In this document: one piece after another, positions 18,475 through 27,176 of the stretch
Layout: each line of letters begins with the position of its first letter
Position numbering within the stretch: position 1 is the first letter of the stretch
Assembly (NCBI RefSeq): GCF_025452235.1
Contig: NZ_CP104965.1
Span: forward strand, 1,054,001-1,118,000
Source of the DNA: Devosia neptuniae
GTDB taxonomy: Bacteria; Pseudomonadota; Alphaproteobacteria; Rhizobiales; Devosiaceae
Length of the DNA stretch: 64,000 nucleotides
Direction of reading: 5' to 3'
Made by a program: the position numbers and the translations under genes
The notes under the pieces: generated by a model
Told to the model about the DNA's origin: nothing
Databases searched by the model: none
Seen by the model: only the letters and a program-made list of their open reading frames with translations

Positions 18475-20943
18475 ATGTCAAAACCGCTTCTCATCCTCAA
18501 CCGTGGCGAAAGCCTCGCCGCCTGGGCCCTGTCGCCGGTCATGGCTACGCCCTTTCCGGGCCTTCCCGCGCCCGCCGAAGACAAGCAAAACTACAAATAT
18601 ATCAATGGTTTCGTCGATGTTGGCGACCTGCCCTGCCGCGTCGCCACCTGGCGCGATGTCGCCACCCGCACTGTCACGCTCGACACCAGCTGGCCGGTCG
18701 AAAGCCTTTACCTCCCCGGCGCCAATCGCCGCGTCGAATTCAGCCAATTCCGCTCCACGCCAACCCGTTTGGCCCGCTGGTGCCGCACCAGTCTGAGCGC
18801 CCCGGTCGACCGTTATTGCTCCTTCCGCCTCTCGACGCGGGGCGGCGTACATATCTGGGTCGATGGCGAAATAGCTGCGCGTTTTGAACCCTTTACCCGC
18901 AATTCCACCGAGCAAAGCGTCGTCCACCTGCCCATCAAGGCGGCTGGCAGCGATATCATGGTGCTCACCGAAGACATGGCCGAGCGCGACACCAATTGGT
19001 TCTTCGAACTCACCCTGCTCGACGACGTCCCCCTCGCCGTCCACCTCCCCGGCGCCCCCGCTGACGCCCACCTCGACAGTCTCAAGGCATTGGCCGCAGA
19101 AGTCCGGCCAGCCGGGGAATTTACCGGCCCAAACAACCCGCTGGTGCTCGAATTCGACACGCCGGCAACCCTCGCCGTCGCCATCCACGCAAAGGTCGGC
19201 TCGACCTCGCATGCCAAGCACACCATGCTCGACCGCACGGTGACCCTCAACGCCGGCGAGACAAAAGTCACCCTCTGCCGCGGCGACGACTTGCCCGAGG
19301 GCTATCACATTCTCGATCTGACCTTCATCGTCGATGACACCCGCGTCTCCCGCCAGATCGCCTGTGCAATCATCCATGACATCGCCCCCCAGCCTCGCCA
19401 TGCCGACATTGCCGATCGCAAGCGCGAAGCGCTGCTGCACAGTGCCCGGGAAGGCGAAATGCGCATGGGCACGGCGCTTGCCATGCTGGCTGCGGGCCTG
19501 CCACCCGACCAGCGTTTCCGGGACATTGTCGAAGAAACGCTGACCCTTATCGAGGAGCGTTGGGACTGCGCTGATTTCGTCAGCGTGCCCCTGCTCTGGG
19601 CCTATGCGCGATATGCCGCCCAATTCCCCACCGACCTGCGCACCCGGACTGAAACGGTGTTGCTCAATTTCCGCTATTGGGTGGATGAGCCGGGCAATGA
19701 CGTCATGTGGTTCTGGAGCGAGAACCATGCTTTGTGCTTCCACGTCTCCCAGCTCATGGCCGGCCAGATCTTCCCCGATGGCCACTTCACCGCCGCCAAT
19801 CGCAACGGAAACGAACAAGCCCGCCTCGCCGCCGAGCGGCTACATTCGTGGTTCGACGCAGTCGAGGCCGAGGGCCTCGCCGAATGGAATTCGTCGGCCT
19901 ATTATCCCGTTGATTTCATCGGTCTTTTGGCCTTGGTCGAATTCGCTCCCACTGACATTGCCACACGTGCCCGCCGCGTCACCGACCGCATCTTCACCAT
20001 GACGGCGCTGCACACTTTGGGCGGGGTTCCCGCCGGCAGCATGGGCCGCGCCTATGACAAGGAATTGCGCGCCGGTCCGCTCACTGAACTGGCTCCCTTC
20101 GCGACGATCGCCTTCGGCAAAGGCTGGCTCAACCAGGGCGTCGCCTCGCTCCCCCTCTTCGCCGCCGGCAGCTATCTGCCGCCCCCCGAACTGAACGAAC
20201 TCGCCTGGCCCGAGCCGGGCAGCGCCGTCACAGCGCATTACACCCAAGGCTATGACCACGCCACCCACCTCTCGCTGTTCAAAACTCCCGCCGTGCAACT
20301 CTCGAGCAATGCCGGCGCCAAGCCGGGCGGCTACGGGCATCAGCAGCATGTCGTTGACGTGCTGTTCTCCGCCCATCCGCTGGCCCGGAGCTGGATCAAC
20401 CATCCCGGCGAAGACGATCCCTGGGGCAGCCAGCGCCCTTCCTATTGGGCCGGCAATGGCGTGCTCCCCCGTGCCGCCCAGCACGAAAACATTGCCCTGC
20501 TGCTCTACGATCTGGGCAGCAATCCGCGCCTCGATTTCACCCATGCCTATGTCTCGCAGGCGGGCGTCGAAGCCCATCTGATCGACGGTACCCTGATCCT
20601 GCGCTCGGGCAATGGCCTGCTGGCCTACAAGGCCACCGCCCCGCTTGAGCCGATCACCAAAGGCCCCAGCAAGGGTCGCGAATACCGCTGTTATGGCAAG
20701 GTCATGGGCTGGATGGCCCTGGTCGCCGAAGGCGACGACATGAATGCCTTCGCCCGCCGCATTGCCGGGCTAGACCTGAGTCTCGACGGCCGTCACCTGA
20801 CACTCAAGGGCTTGCCCAGCGGCAGTATCGAGCTGGATTGGAATGCAGGACTATCGGTGGACGGCAAAGCCGTGACGCATCCCAATATGAGCATCGAGCC
20901 CCTGATCCAACGACGCAAACTCAGCGAGACGATGGCGGGGTAA
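18475..20943 (+). CDS. unrecognised 822-residue cytosolic protein, candidate carbohydrate-active enzyme
   Basis: I do not recognise this protein. No signal peptide or membrane helix is visible, so it should be cytosolic. The first 240 residues look like beta-sandwich modules (short strands with Trp/Tyr/Arg, for example GGVHIWVDGE near 123-132). Residues about 330-600 look like paired helices of an alpha/alpha toroid, with the conserved-looking motifs WFWSENHALCFH (Asn417, His418) and EWNSSAYY (about 470-477). Residues 615-822 contain GYGHQQH (His622, His625) and RPSYWAGNGVLPR and then turn beta-rich. This three-part plan recalls heparinase II/III-like and other toroid polysaccharide lyases or unsaturated-uronyl hydrolases. 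It is the last gene of a family-5 ABC operon, 25 bp after the ATPase, so it probably processes the imported oligosaccharide. Confidence 0.6.
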   Translation: MSKPLLILNRGESLAAWALSPVMATPFPGLPAPAEDKQNYKYINGFVDVGDLPCRVATWRDVATRTVTLDTSWPVESLYLPGANRRVEFSQFRSTPTRLARWCRTSLSAPVDRYCSFRLSTRGGVHIWVDGEIAARFEPFTRNSTEQSVVHLPIKAAGSDIMVLTEDMAERDTNWFFELTLLDDVPLAVHLPGAPADAHLDSLKALAAEVRPAGEFTGPNNPLVLEFDTPATLAVAIHAKVGSTSHAKHTMLDRTVTLNAGETKVTLCRGDDLPEGYHILDLTFIVDDTRVSRQIACAIIHDIAPQPRHADIADRKREALLHSAREGEMRMGTALAMLAAGLPPDQRFRDIVEETLTLIEERWDCADFVSVPLLWAYARYAAQFPTDLRTRTETVLLNFRYWVDEPGNDVMWFWSENHALCFHVSQLMAGQIFPDGHFTAANRNGNEQARLAAERLHSWFDAVEAEGLAEWNSSAYYPVDFIGLLALVEFAPTDIATRARRVTDRIFTMTALHTLGGVPAGSMGRAYDKELRAGPLTELAPFATIAFGKGWLNQGVASLPLFAAGSYLPPPELNELAWPEPGSAVTAHYTQGYDHATHLSLFKTPAVQLSSNAGAKPGGYGHQQHVVDVLFSAHPLARSWINHPGEDDPWGSQRPSYWAGNGVLPRAAQHENIALLLYDLGSNPRLDFTHAYVSQAGVEAHLIDGTLILRSGNGLLAYKATAPLEPITKGPSKGREYRCYGKVMGWMALVAEGDDMNAFARRIAGLDLSLDGRHLTLKGLPSGSIELDWNAGLSVDGKAVTHPNMSIEPLIQRRKLSETMAG

Positions 20944-20952
20944 AGCCCCCCG

Positions 20953-21414
20953 CTATTTCGGCCCCGGGTCCATCAACACATGGACCCGGTCCGCCCCCAA
21001 TCGCGCCAGCTTCAGCATCAGCGCCTTGCGCCGTGCGGGGGCCATGGGCGTGTCGGGACTATCGCGCAGGATCGCCCCGTCATGCCCATCGGCCACGATC
21101 AGCCCCTCGCTTTCGGGAAAAATCCCGGCATCCAGCTCTGGCGGCTTGGCGAAGAAGAACCGGTCGGAAAATTCCCGGTATTCGTGCCATTTCTTGTCGA
21201 CCTGGAAATCGACGAGGCTCGACTTGATCTCGACGATCCAGATTTCTCCCTTGGGCCCCACGCCCAGCACATCGGCCCGCCGGCCGCTGCGCAAGGTTAC
21301 CTCGGCATAGCAGGCCATGTCGTAGGTTTCGCGCAAGAGCCGCATCACACCGCGCTGCACGCGCAGCGCGGTGGCCGACTGGCGCAGGTCGACAATGGGC
21401 GGCAGCTCAGCCAT
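20953..21414 (-). CDS. mmcB: MmcB family DNA repair protein
   Basis: The 153-residue protein has the MmcB-like core RADVLGVGPKGEIWIVEIKSS, a PD-(D/E)xK-type arrangement with Asp, Glu and Lys. It is followed by DFQVDKKWHEYREFSDRFFFA, typical of the family. MmcB was named in Caulobacter for mitomycin C damage response, and the biochemical role is not settled. The ATG at 21414 overlaps the stop codon of the upstream MFS gene by 8 bp, so it may be translated as the last cistron of the MFS operon. An in-frame start at 21444 would extend deeper into that gene. The end is 9 bp from the convergent 822-residue gene. Confidence 0.78.
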   Translation of the reverse strand: MAELPPIVDLRQSATALRVQRGVMRLLRETYDMACYAEVTLRSGRRADVLGVGPKGEIWIVEIKSSLVDFQVDKKWHEYREFSDRFFFAKPPELDAGIFPESEGLIVADGHDGAILRDSPDTPMAPARRKALMLKLARLGADRVHVLMDPGPK

Positions 21415-22600
21415 GGGGCGGTACGGGCTCGGGCGGCAGGCCATGCGGATTGTCCACCTTGCGCGGACCCAGGGCGAAGCTGGCCGCCCACAGCCCGGCC
21501 ACCAGCAACGGCAGGCAGATCAGGTAGGAATTGCGGATGCCCAGATATTCGGCAACAAAGCCCAAGAGCGGCGGCGCGAGGAAGAACACCACGAAGCTCA
21601 CCTGCCCGAGCGCCGCGACATTGACCGCAGCCGGCCGGTCGGTGCGCTGCGCCGCCGCCGAAACGGCCAGCGGATAGACCGCCGAACAGCCAATGCCCAT
21701 CAGCGAAAAGCCGGCCAATGCCACCCAGGTCTGGGGCGCCAGCCCCACCATCAGCACGCCGATCGCCGCCAGCACCAGCAGCACCATGGCCACATTGCGC
21801 GGACCATAGCGCGCCACGACCGGATCGGCGGTGAGCCGCATCGCCGCCATGAAGAAGGCGAACAACGTCAGCCCCATGCCGCCGACGAAGGGCTGCGCCG
21901 AAAACACGTCGCGCATATAGATGGCCGACCAGTCGATGCCCGCGCCTTCGACGAGGAAAGCGGCAAAACCGATAATGCAGAGCGGCACCAGACCCCAATT
22001 GGGAAAGGCGATGCGGTGCGCGCCGGCGTCGTGGCCCTGACCCTTAGGCTTGGGCGCCGCCACCATACCGAAAAACATGTAGCCGCCCACCAGCACGACG
22101 ATCACCGCGATGATCCCCATATGCCATTGGGCGCTGAGCCCCGATTGGCGGATCATGGCGCCGAACAAAGCCGTGACGAAGAAGCCGACGCTCCAGAACC
22201 CATGCGCGCGGTTCATGTAGCGCTTGCCGCTGGCCGTTTCGAGCCGGTCGGTCTCAACATTGAGATTGATTTCGAGCGCCCCGGACAAGAGCCCGGTGAA
22301 GAACATCACGACGAACACCGCTGGCGCAACCGGCAACCAGGGGATCAACGCAAACAGCAGGGATGGCCCCAGCACAGTGACCAGGGCAGTGGTGCGCGGC
22401 CCGACCTTTTCGATCACCGGGGAGCCAAAGGTCAGCGAAATCAGCGAGCCGAGTGACATGCCGATCATGGTGAGGCCCAGCTGGCTTTCCGAAACCCCCA
22501 GGTGGGTCTGGATATCGGGCAGTCGCGCCATCAGGGCGCCGGTGGTGATGGCAAACAGGAAAAAGCCCGCATAGATGCGGTATTGAGGCGCGATAATCAT
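21407..22600 (-). CDS. MFS transporter, YbjJ-like (paralogue 1 of tandem pair)
   Basis: This predicted 397-residue, 12-helix protein begins PQYRIYAGFFLFAITTGAL and shows RLPDIQTHLGVSESQLGL and a motif VGPRTTAL after helix 2. The second half contains IDWSAIYMRDVF and TDRPAAVNVAALGQVSF, both repeated almost exactly in the next upstream gene. That shows tandem duplication. The start ATG overlaps the stop of that gene (ATGA at 22597-22600). This group (YbjJ-like, sometimes called fucose-permease-like) has poorly known substrates. Confidence 0.78.
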   Translation of the reverse strand: MIIAPQYRIYAGFFLFAITTGALMARLPDIQTHLGVSESQLGLTMIGMSLGSLISLTFGSPVIEKVGPRTTALVTVLGPSLLFALIPWLPVAPAVFVVMFFTGLLSGALEINLNVETDRLETASGKRYMNRAHGFWSVGFFVTALFGAMIRQSGLSAQWHMGIIAVIVVLVGGYMFFGMVAAPKPKGQGHDAGAHRIAFPNWGLVPLCIIGFAAFLVEGAGIDWSAIYMRDVFSAQPFVGGMGLTLFAFFMAAMRLTADPVVARYGPRNVAMVLLVLAAIGVLMVGLAPQTWVALAGFSLMGIGCSAVYPLAVSAAAQRTDRPAAVNVAALGQVSFVVFFLAPPLLGFVAEYLGIRNSYLICLPLLVAGLWAASFALGPRKVDNPHGLPPEPVPPHG

Positions 22601-23769
22601 GGGGTCACGGTCGATCTGATAGGTTTGGGGCCCAGGGCCGAGGCGGCGAACAGGCTCAACGCGACGAGCGGCAGCCCGATGCCAAAGGCCCAGCGGATGC
22701 CGAAATGCTCGGCGATATAGCCCAGCAGCGGCGGCCCCAGGAGGAAAGCGACAAAGGAAATCTGTGCCAAAGCCGCCACATTGACGGCGGCCGGCCGGTC
22801 GGTGCGCTGCGCCGCCGCCGACATGGCGAGCGGGAAAATAGCACTGGTACCTACGCCCATCAGCGCTAGGCCCACATAAGCGGCCCATTGTGCGGGAGTG
22901 AAAAACACCAGCAGCGTGCCGATGCCCAGAATGGTCAGCAGGCCCCGCGCCACGATCACCGGGCTCCAGCGCTCGACAAAACTATCGGCGAAAAACCGCG
23001 TCACCGCCTGCGCGCCGGCGCCCAAAGCCACCGCGAAACCAGCCCAGAACGGGGCCGCGCCAAACACGTCGCGCATATAGATGGCCGACCAGTCGATACC
23101 GGCGCCCTCCATGATCATGGCCGACAGGCACACCGTCACCAGCACGAGAATGGCCAGGGTCGGGCGGGCAAAACGCGGCCCCGGCTCGGTGCTGCCGCCG
23201 GTGCGGTGCTCGGCCGGCTCGAAGCGTCCCAGGAGCACGGCCGTCGCCAGGGCGATGACCGGCACCATGATCAGCAGATGCAATTGCGGCGACAGCCCGG
23301 TCTGGGCGATCAGCGAACCTACCAGCCCGGCGCCAAAAATGCCGAAGCTCCAGAAGGCATGCGAGCGGTTCATGATGCGCCGGCCGATGGCATGTTCCAC
23401 CCGGTCGGCTTCGAGATTGACGATGATTTCCACCGCGCCGATGGTCAGCCCGACCGGCACCAACAGTAGGAACAGCATGAGCGGCGTGGTCGCCCAACTG
23501 GCCAAGGCGTAAAACGCGGCCAGCAACGGCAAAGCCGTCAGCAGCGTACGGCGATAGCCGATGCGCTCGATGATCGGGCCGGCAAAGGTCAGCGAGATCA
23601 GCGTGCCCATGGCCGCCCCGATCAGCGCAAACCCCAGCGCGCCTTCGCCCACGCCCATGGCGCGCTGAATATCGGGCAGGCGGGGATACAGGCTCCCCAT
23701 GCAAAATGAATAAACAAAGAACGCCCCATAGACCTTGATCTGGGGCGGCAGCTCAATGCCGAATCTCAT
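22597..23769 (-). CDS. MFS transporter, YbjJ-like (paralogue 2 of tandem pair)
   Basis: The 390-residue product is a full-length paralogue of the downstream MFS protein: RLPDIQRAMGVGEGALGF, TFAGPIIERIGYRRTLL, GAGIDWSAIYMRDVFGAAP and TDRPAAVNVAALAQISF. All 12 helices are present in both copies, so neither is degenerate. I use the ATG at 23769. An in-frame TTG at 23787 is possible. It is the first gene of a minus-strand unit MFS-MFS-mmcB, placed 130 bp behind a LysR gene on the same strand. LacI-like palindromes lie just upstream. Confidence 0.78.
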   Translation of the reverse strand: MRFGIELPPQIKVYGAFFVYSFCMGSLYPRLPDIQRAMGVGEGALGFALIGAAMGTLISLTFAGPIIERIGYRRTLLTALPLLAAFYALASWATTPLMLFLLLVPVGLTIGAVEIIVNLEADRVEHAIGRRIMNRSHAFWSFGIFGAGLVGSLIAQTGLSPQLHLLIMVPVIALATAVLLGRFEPAEHRTGGSTEPGPRFARPTLAILVLVTVCLSAMIMEGAGIDWSAIYMRDVFGAAPFWAGFAVALGAGAQAVTRFFADSFVERWSPVIVARGLLTILGIGTLLVFFTPAQWAAYVGLALMGVGTSAIFPLAMSAAAQRTDRPAAVNVAALAQISFVAFLLGPPLLGYIAEHFGIRWAFGIGLPLVALSLFAASALGPKPIRSTVTP

Positions 23770-23841
23770 AATAAAAGCTACTCGCAAACAGAAGCGAGGC
23801 GCACGCTAGTGCATTTCGCCATGGAGTAAAATAGGGCCTGC

Positions 23842-23874
23842 AAGCGCTTTAGCGACATTATTGTAACGTTGCAA
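23842..23874. promoter_or_regulatory. two LacI-type palindromes upstream of the tandem MFS genes
   Basis: AAGCGCTT at 23842-23849 is a perfect palindrome. TTGTAACGTTGCAA at 23861-23874 is symmetrical at 12 of 14 positions around a central CG. Both have the central CG typical of LacI-family operators. They lie 73-105 bp before the first MFS start codon. A perfect 7-bp hairpin (AGCGCCA/TGGCGCT) follows at 23884-23900, touching the LysR stop codon. Confidence 0.35.
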
Positions 23875-23899
23875 CTCAATCACAGCGCCATTGTGGCGC

Positions 23900-24772
23900 T
23901 CACTGATGTCCCGGCCGCTCGCCCCGGAACAGCGCCCCGTGCTCACCCATTAATTTGCCGATCCGATCGGCCACCGCGCGCACGGCAGGGGTGTGGCGCT
24001 CCTCATGATGGCTGACCAGCCATTGGTCGGTTTCGAGTTCGGTGACCAGCGGCGCCACGCGGATCAACCTTGGATCGCTGTCGCCCACGAAACACGGAAA
24101 CACCGAAAGCCCGGCCCCGGCTGCCACCAGTTCGCGCACGCTCATCGAATCATTGCCGCGCACGGCGATGCGGTCGCCATGGCGCGCCTGCATCCAGCGA
24201 GCCGATTGGGTCTGGGCGCCATCGCCGGCAATGCCGACGAAATATCCGGCGGCAATGCCATTGACCAGGTTGAGACCCGAATAGAGGCCATAGGCCACCT
24301 TGCCGATCAGCCGCCCGGCCAGCCATTGCTCGGAGGGGCGCTGGTTGCGAATGCCCAGATCGGCATTGCGCCGGCCGATATCGATCTTTTCATTGGCGGT
24401 GACCAGTTCGAGCCCGAAGCGGTCCTCCACGCTCCACAGCGTGCCGATATGGGAGCCGAGAAAGGCCGAGGTCCAGGCGCCGGCCGAGACTCGCACCACC
24501 CGCTCGCCGATCGCCCCCTCCTTCCAGCGCTTGAGCGAGAGCATGGCCGTCTCGACATCCTCGGCGCGGGCCAGCAGCGCCTCGCCGGCCGGGGTCAGGC
24601 GATAGCCGGTTTGAGAGCGGGCAAACAGCGGCTCGCCCAATTGGCGTTCGAGCGCGGTGATGCGGCGACCCAAAGTGGCGGCGCTCAGGCCGGTCGTTCC
24701 CGTGGCGGCGCTCAATCCGCCCAGCCGCGCGACGTCTAGGAACAGCCTCAGATCGTCCCAGCTGAAATCCAT
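23900..24772 (-). CDS. LysR family transcriptional regulator
   Basis: The 290-residue protein has an N-terminal LysR helix-turn-helix (FSWDDLRLFLDVARLGGLSA, then TGLSAATLGRRITALERQLG, LFARSQTGYRLTPAGEAL). Its effector domain is of the type seen in regulators that flank dehydrogenases or transporters. It is divergent from the DUF1127-aldo/keto reductase genes (179 bp apart) and stands upstream of the two MFS genes on its own strand. Either set could be its target. The effector is unknown. Confidence 0.85.
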   Translation of the reverse strand: MDFSWDDLRLFLDVARLGGLSAATGTTGLSAATLGRRITALERQLGEPLFARSQTGYRLTPAGEALLARAEDVETAMLSLKRWKEGAIGERVVRVSAGAWTSAFLGSHIGTLWSVEDRFGLELVTANEKIDIGRRNADLGIRNQRPSEQWLAGRLIGKVAYGLYSGLNLVNGIAAGYFVGIAGDGAQTQSARWMQARHGDRIAVRGNDSMSVRELVAAGAGLSVFPCFVGDSDPRLIRVAPLVTELETDQWLVSHHEERHTPAVRAVADRIGKLMGEHGALFRGERPGHQ

Positions 24773-24951
24773 TTTTCATTTCTGCAAAGTGCGTTGCGTT
24801 CTTGAGCATAGCGGCTGGCCGCGAATTTGCGCAAGTATGGCTGCAACGGCACCGCAAGAGGAGCCGAACGAAAATCAAAACAGCCAAATCTGCAAAGCCG
24901 GTCGCCACGCCACCGGCCACGGGTTCGGCTTTGCCTGAAAGGTACCTTGCA

Positions 24952-25104
24952 ATGCTGCAAACTCTGCTCCGCCGCGTCCGCGCCGTCTGGCAGGACCATG
25001 TCGCCCTGCGCACCCTGCGCGGCATGGACGACCGCCAGCTCGCCGATCTGGGCACCAGCCGCGACTGCCTCGCCGATTTCGTCCGCACTCACGCCTGTCA
25101 CTAA
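24952..25104 (+). CDS. DUF1127 small protein (YjiS-like)
   Basis: This 50-residue protein contains the Arg-rich DUF1127 pattern: TLLRRVRAVWQDHVALRTL, then LRGMDDRQLADLGTSRDCLADFV. Such proteins are short, basic and often stress-induced. Some alphaproteobacterial members bind RNA or affect phosphate and small-RNA turnover. The ATG at 24952 follows AAGG. A longer in-frame start at 24802 would add about 50 residues unlike the family and is not used. The aldo/keto reductase gene begins 11 bp after the stop. Confidence 0.75.
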   Translation: MLQTLLRRVRAVWQDHVALRTLRGMDDRQLADLGTSRDCLADFVRTHACH

Positions 25105-25114
25105 GGAACCCATC

Positions 25115-26122
25115 ATGACCTTCTCCAAATTCCGCTCCATCGGCCGCTCCGGCATCAAGCCCAGTGCCATCGGCATGGGTTGCTGGGCCATTGGCGGCCC
25201 CTTCCTGCTCAATGGCAAATCCGATGGCTGGGGCGATATCGACGATGCCCAATCGGTCCGCGCCATCCAGGTGGCGCTCGAACTGGGCGCGACCCTGTTC
25301 GACACCGCCGACGCCTATGGCACCGGCCACAGCGAAAGCGTGCTCGGCCGGGCTTTGGCCGGGCGCCGCAGCGAGGCGGTCATTGCCACCAAGTTCGGCT
25401 ATACCTATGATTCCAGGGCCAAGGCGCTGCTCGCCACCGATGTGAGCCCAGCCTATGTGCAATGGGCCTGCACCCAATCGCTGGCCCGGCTGGGTACCGA
25501 CTATATCGATCTGCTGCAGATCCATGTCGGCGAGCTGGCCGACGCTGCGGCCGACGCCGCCGGCGAAGCGCTGGAACGGCTTGCCGAGAGCGGCCAGATT
25601 CGCGCCTGGGGCTGGAGCACCGACAATGCCGCCGCGGCCGCCCGCATGGTCAAATTCCCCCATTTTGCCGCCGTGCAGCAGGAATTGAGCGTGTTCAAGG
25701 ACGGGCCCGACATGCTCGAGCTCTGCGCCGAACAGAACCTTGCCAGCCTCAATCGCTCGCCTTTGGCCATGGGCATGCTGACCGGCAAATTCACCACCGC
25801 TTCGGTGCTGCCAAGCTCGGATGTGCGCGGCGCCGGGCATGAATGGGTGCGCTTCTTCAAAGATGGCAAGCCATTGCCCGAAGCCCTGGTGAGGATCGAG
25901 GCCATTCGCGAGTTGCTGACCAGTGGCGGGCGCAGCCCGGCGCAGGGCGCGCTGGGCTGGATATTGGCCCGCTCGCCCCACACGCTGCCCGTCCCGGGCT
26001 TTAAATCCGAGGCGCAGGTGCGCGACAATCTGGGCGCGCTTGAAAAGGGTCCGCTGCCCGCCGCCACCATGGCCGAAATCACCGCCATCCTGGATGAGCT
26101 CGCAGAGCCTGCCCTCGCCTGA
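25115..26122 (+). CDS. aldo/keto reductase
   Basis: The 335-residue NAD(P)H-dependent oxidoreductase has the aldo/keto reductase tetrad: Asp and Tyr in LFDTADAYGTG, Lys in VIATKFGY, His in LLQIHVGE. The C-terminal cofactor region VPGFKSEAQVRDNLGAL is present. Overall it resembles YajO/Gcy-type family members acting on small aldehydes. It is in line with DUF1127 upstream and a second aldo/keto reductase 22 bp downstream. The substrate cannot be told from the sequence. Confidence 0.85.
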   Translation: MTFSKFRSIGRSGIKPSAIGMGCWAIGGPFLLNGKSDGWGDIDDAQSVRAIQVALELGATLFDTADAYGTGHSESVLGRALAGRRSEAVIATKFGYTYDSRAKALLATDVSPAYVQWACTQSLARLGTDYIDLLQIHVGELADAAADAAGEALERLAESGQIRAWGWSTDNAAAAARMVKFPHFAAVQQELSVFKDGPDMLELCAEQNLASLNRSPLAMGMLTGKFTTASVLPSSDVRGAGHEWVRFFKDGKPLPEALVRIEAIRELLTSGGRSPAQGALGWILARSPHTLPVPGFKSEAQVRDNLGALEKGPLPAATMAEITAILDELAEPALA

Positions 26123-26143
26123 GCGCAAAAACGGAGCACCACA

Positions 26144-27121
26144 ATGCAACACAATATCCTGGGCCCATTCGGAAAGGTCAGCCGCCTCACGCTGGGCGGC
26201 GGCGGCATCGGCATGGTCTGGGGCCCCGCCTCGGAAGAGGACGCGATCGGCACCCTGCACCATGCGGTCGAGGCGGGCATCGATCTCATCGACACCGCAC
26301 CCGGCTACAAGACCTGCGAAGATATGATCGCGAGGGCTTTTGAGGGCCGCATTCCGCAGGGCGTGCGCATCACCACCAAATACGGCCTGGGCAACCCACA
26401 AGCCGCCGAGGTCTATCCTCGCCTGCGTGCCTCGCTCGAAGCCAGCCTGGCTGCCATGCGCATCAGCCAGGCCGACATGATGCTGCTGCACACCGAAATC
26501 CGGCCCGACGATTTCGTCTATCCCAATAATGATCGGCCGCGCGACGAACGCTCGACCAGCCTCAGCCTCTATCGTGACGCGGTCGTGCCCGCCTTCGAGC
26601 GATTGGTCGCAGACGGGCTGATCGCCACTTGGGGCATTACCGGTTTCAACCATACCGGGGCGACCATCGACGCGATTTCTTCCGGCACACGGCCTGCCGC
26701 TTTGCAGGCCATCGCCAACCTCATGGATAGCGCCGGGGAAATGAACGGCACCGGCACACCCGGAAGGCCGCGCGATATCATCGCCGCCGCCAAGGCCAAT
26801 GGCGTTGGGGTCATGGGCGTGCGTGCCGTGCAGGCTGGTGCTTTGACCGCGGGCCTTGACCGGCCGATCACCGATGACCAGCGCGCCACTGGCAATGACT
26901 TCGATCGCGCCGCGCCCTATCGCGCGCTGTGCCAGCGATGGGGCGAGGATCCCGCCATCATTGCCCATCGCTATGCCTTGGGCCTGGACGGCGTCGATAC
27001 GCTGGTGCTGGGCGTCAAAACCGTTGCCGAACTGGAACAGGCGCTGGCGGCGGAGCGGGCCGGCCCGCTTGAGCCCGATCAGGTCGCGGCCATCGATGCG
27101 CTCGGCCTGCGCTCGGCATAA
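26144..27121 (+). CDS. aldo/keto reductase (second copy, divergent)
   Basis: This 325-residue protein is a distant homologue of the upstream enzyme. The catalytic residues appear as LIDTAPGYKTCED (Asp, Tyr), ITTKYGLG (Lys) and MMLLHTEIRPDD (His). It ends with VLGVKTVAELEQALAAE, matching the cofactor-binding C-terminus. The start ATG follows GGAG. The stop codon runs straight into a terminator hairpin, so this is the end of the DUF1127-AKR-AKR unit. Confidence 0.83.
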   Translation: MQHNILGPFGKVSRLTLGGGGIGMVWGPASEEDAIGTLHHAVEAGIDLIDTAPGYKTCEDMIARAFEGRIPQGVRITTKYGLGNPQAAEVYPRLRASLEASLAAMRISQADMMLLHTEIRPDDFVYPNNDRPRDERSTSLSLYRDAVVPAFERLVADGLIATWGITGFNHTGATIDAISSGTRPAALQAIANLMDSAGEMNGTGTPGRPRDIIAAAKANGVGVMGVRAVQAGALTAGLDRPITDDQRATGNDFDRAAPYRALCQRWGEDPAIIAHRYALGLDGVDTLVLGVKTVAELEQALAAERAGPLEPDQVAAIDALGLRSA

Positions 27122-27157
27122 AAAAACAGGCCGCTCCGGCTGGGGCGGCCCATTTTC
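27121..27157. terminator. bidirectional intrinsic terminator
   Basis: GGCCGC and GCGGCC pair around a 10-base loop (27129-27150). An A-run lies on the left (27121-27126) and TTTT on the right (27153-27156). It separates the aldo/keto reductase gene from the convergent RlpA-like gene and can serve both. Confidence 0.7.
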
Positions 27158-27176
27158 ATAGTCAATTATGTTGCGA

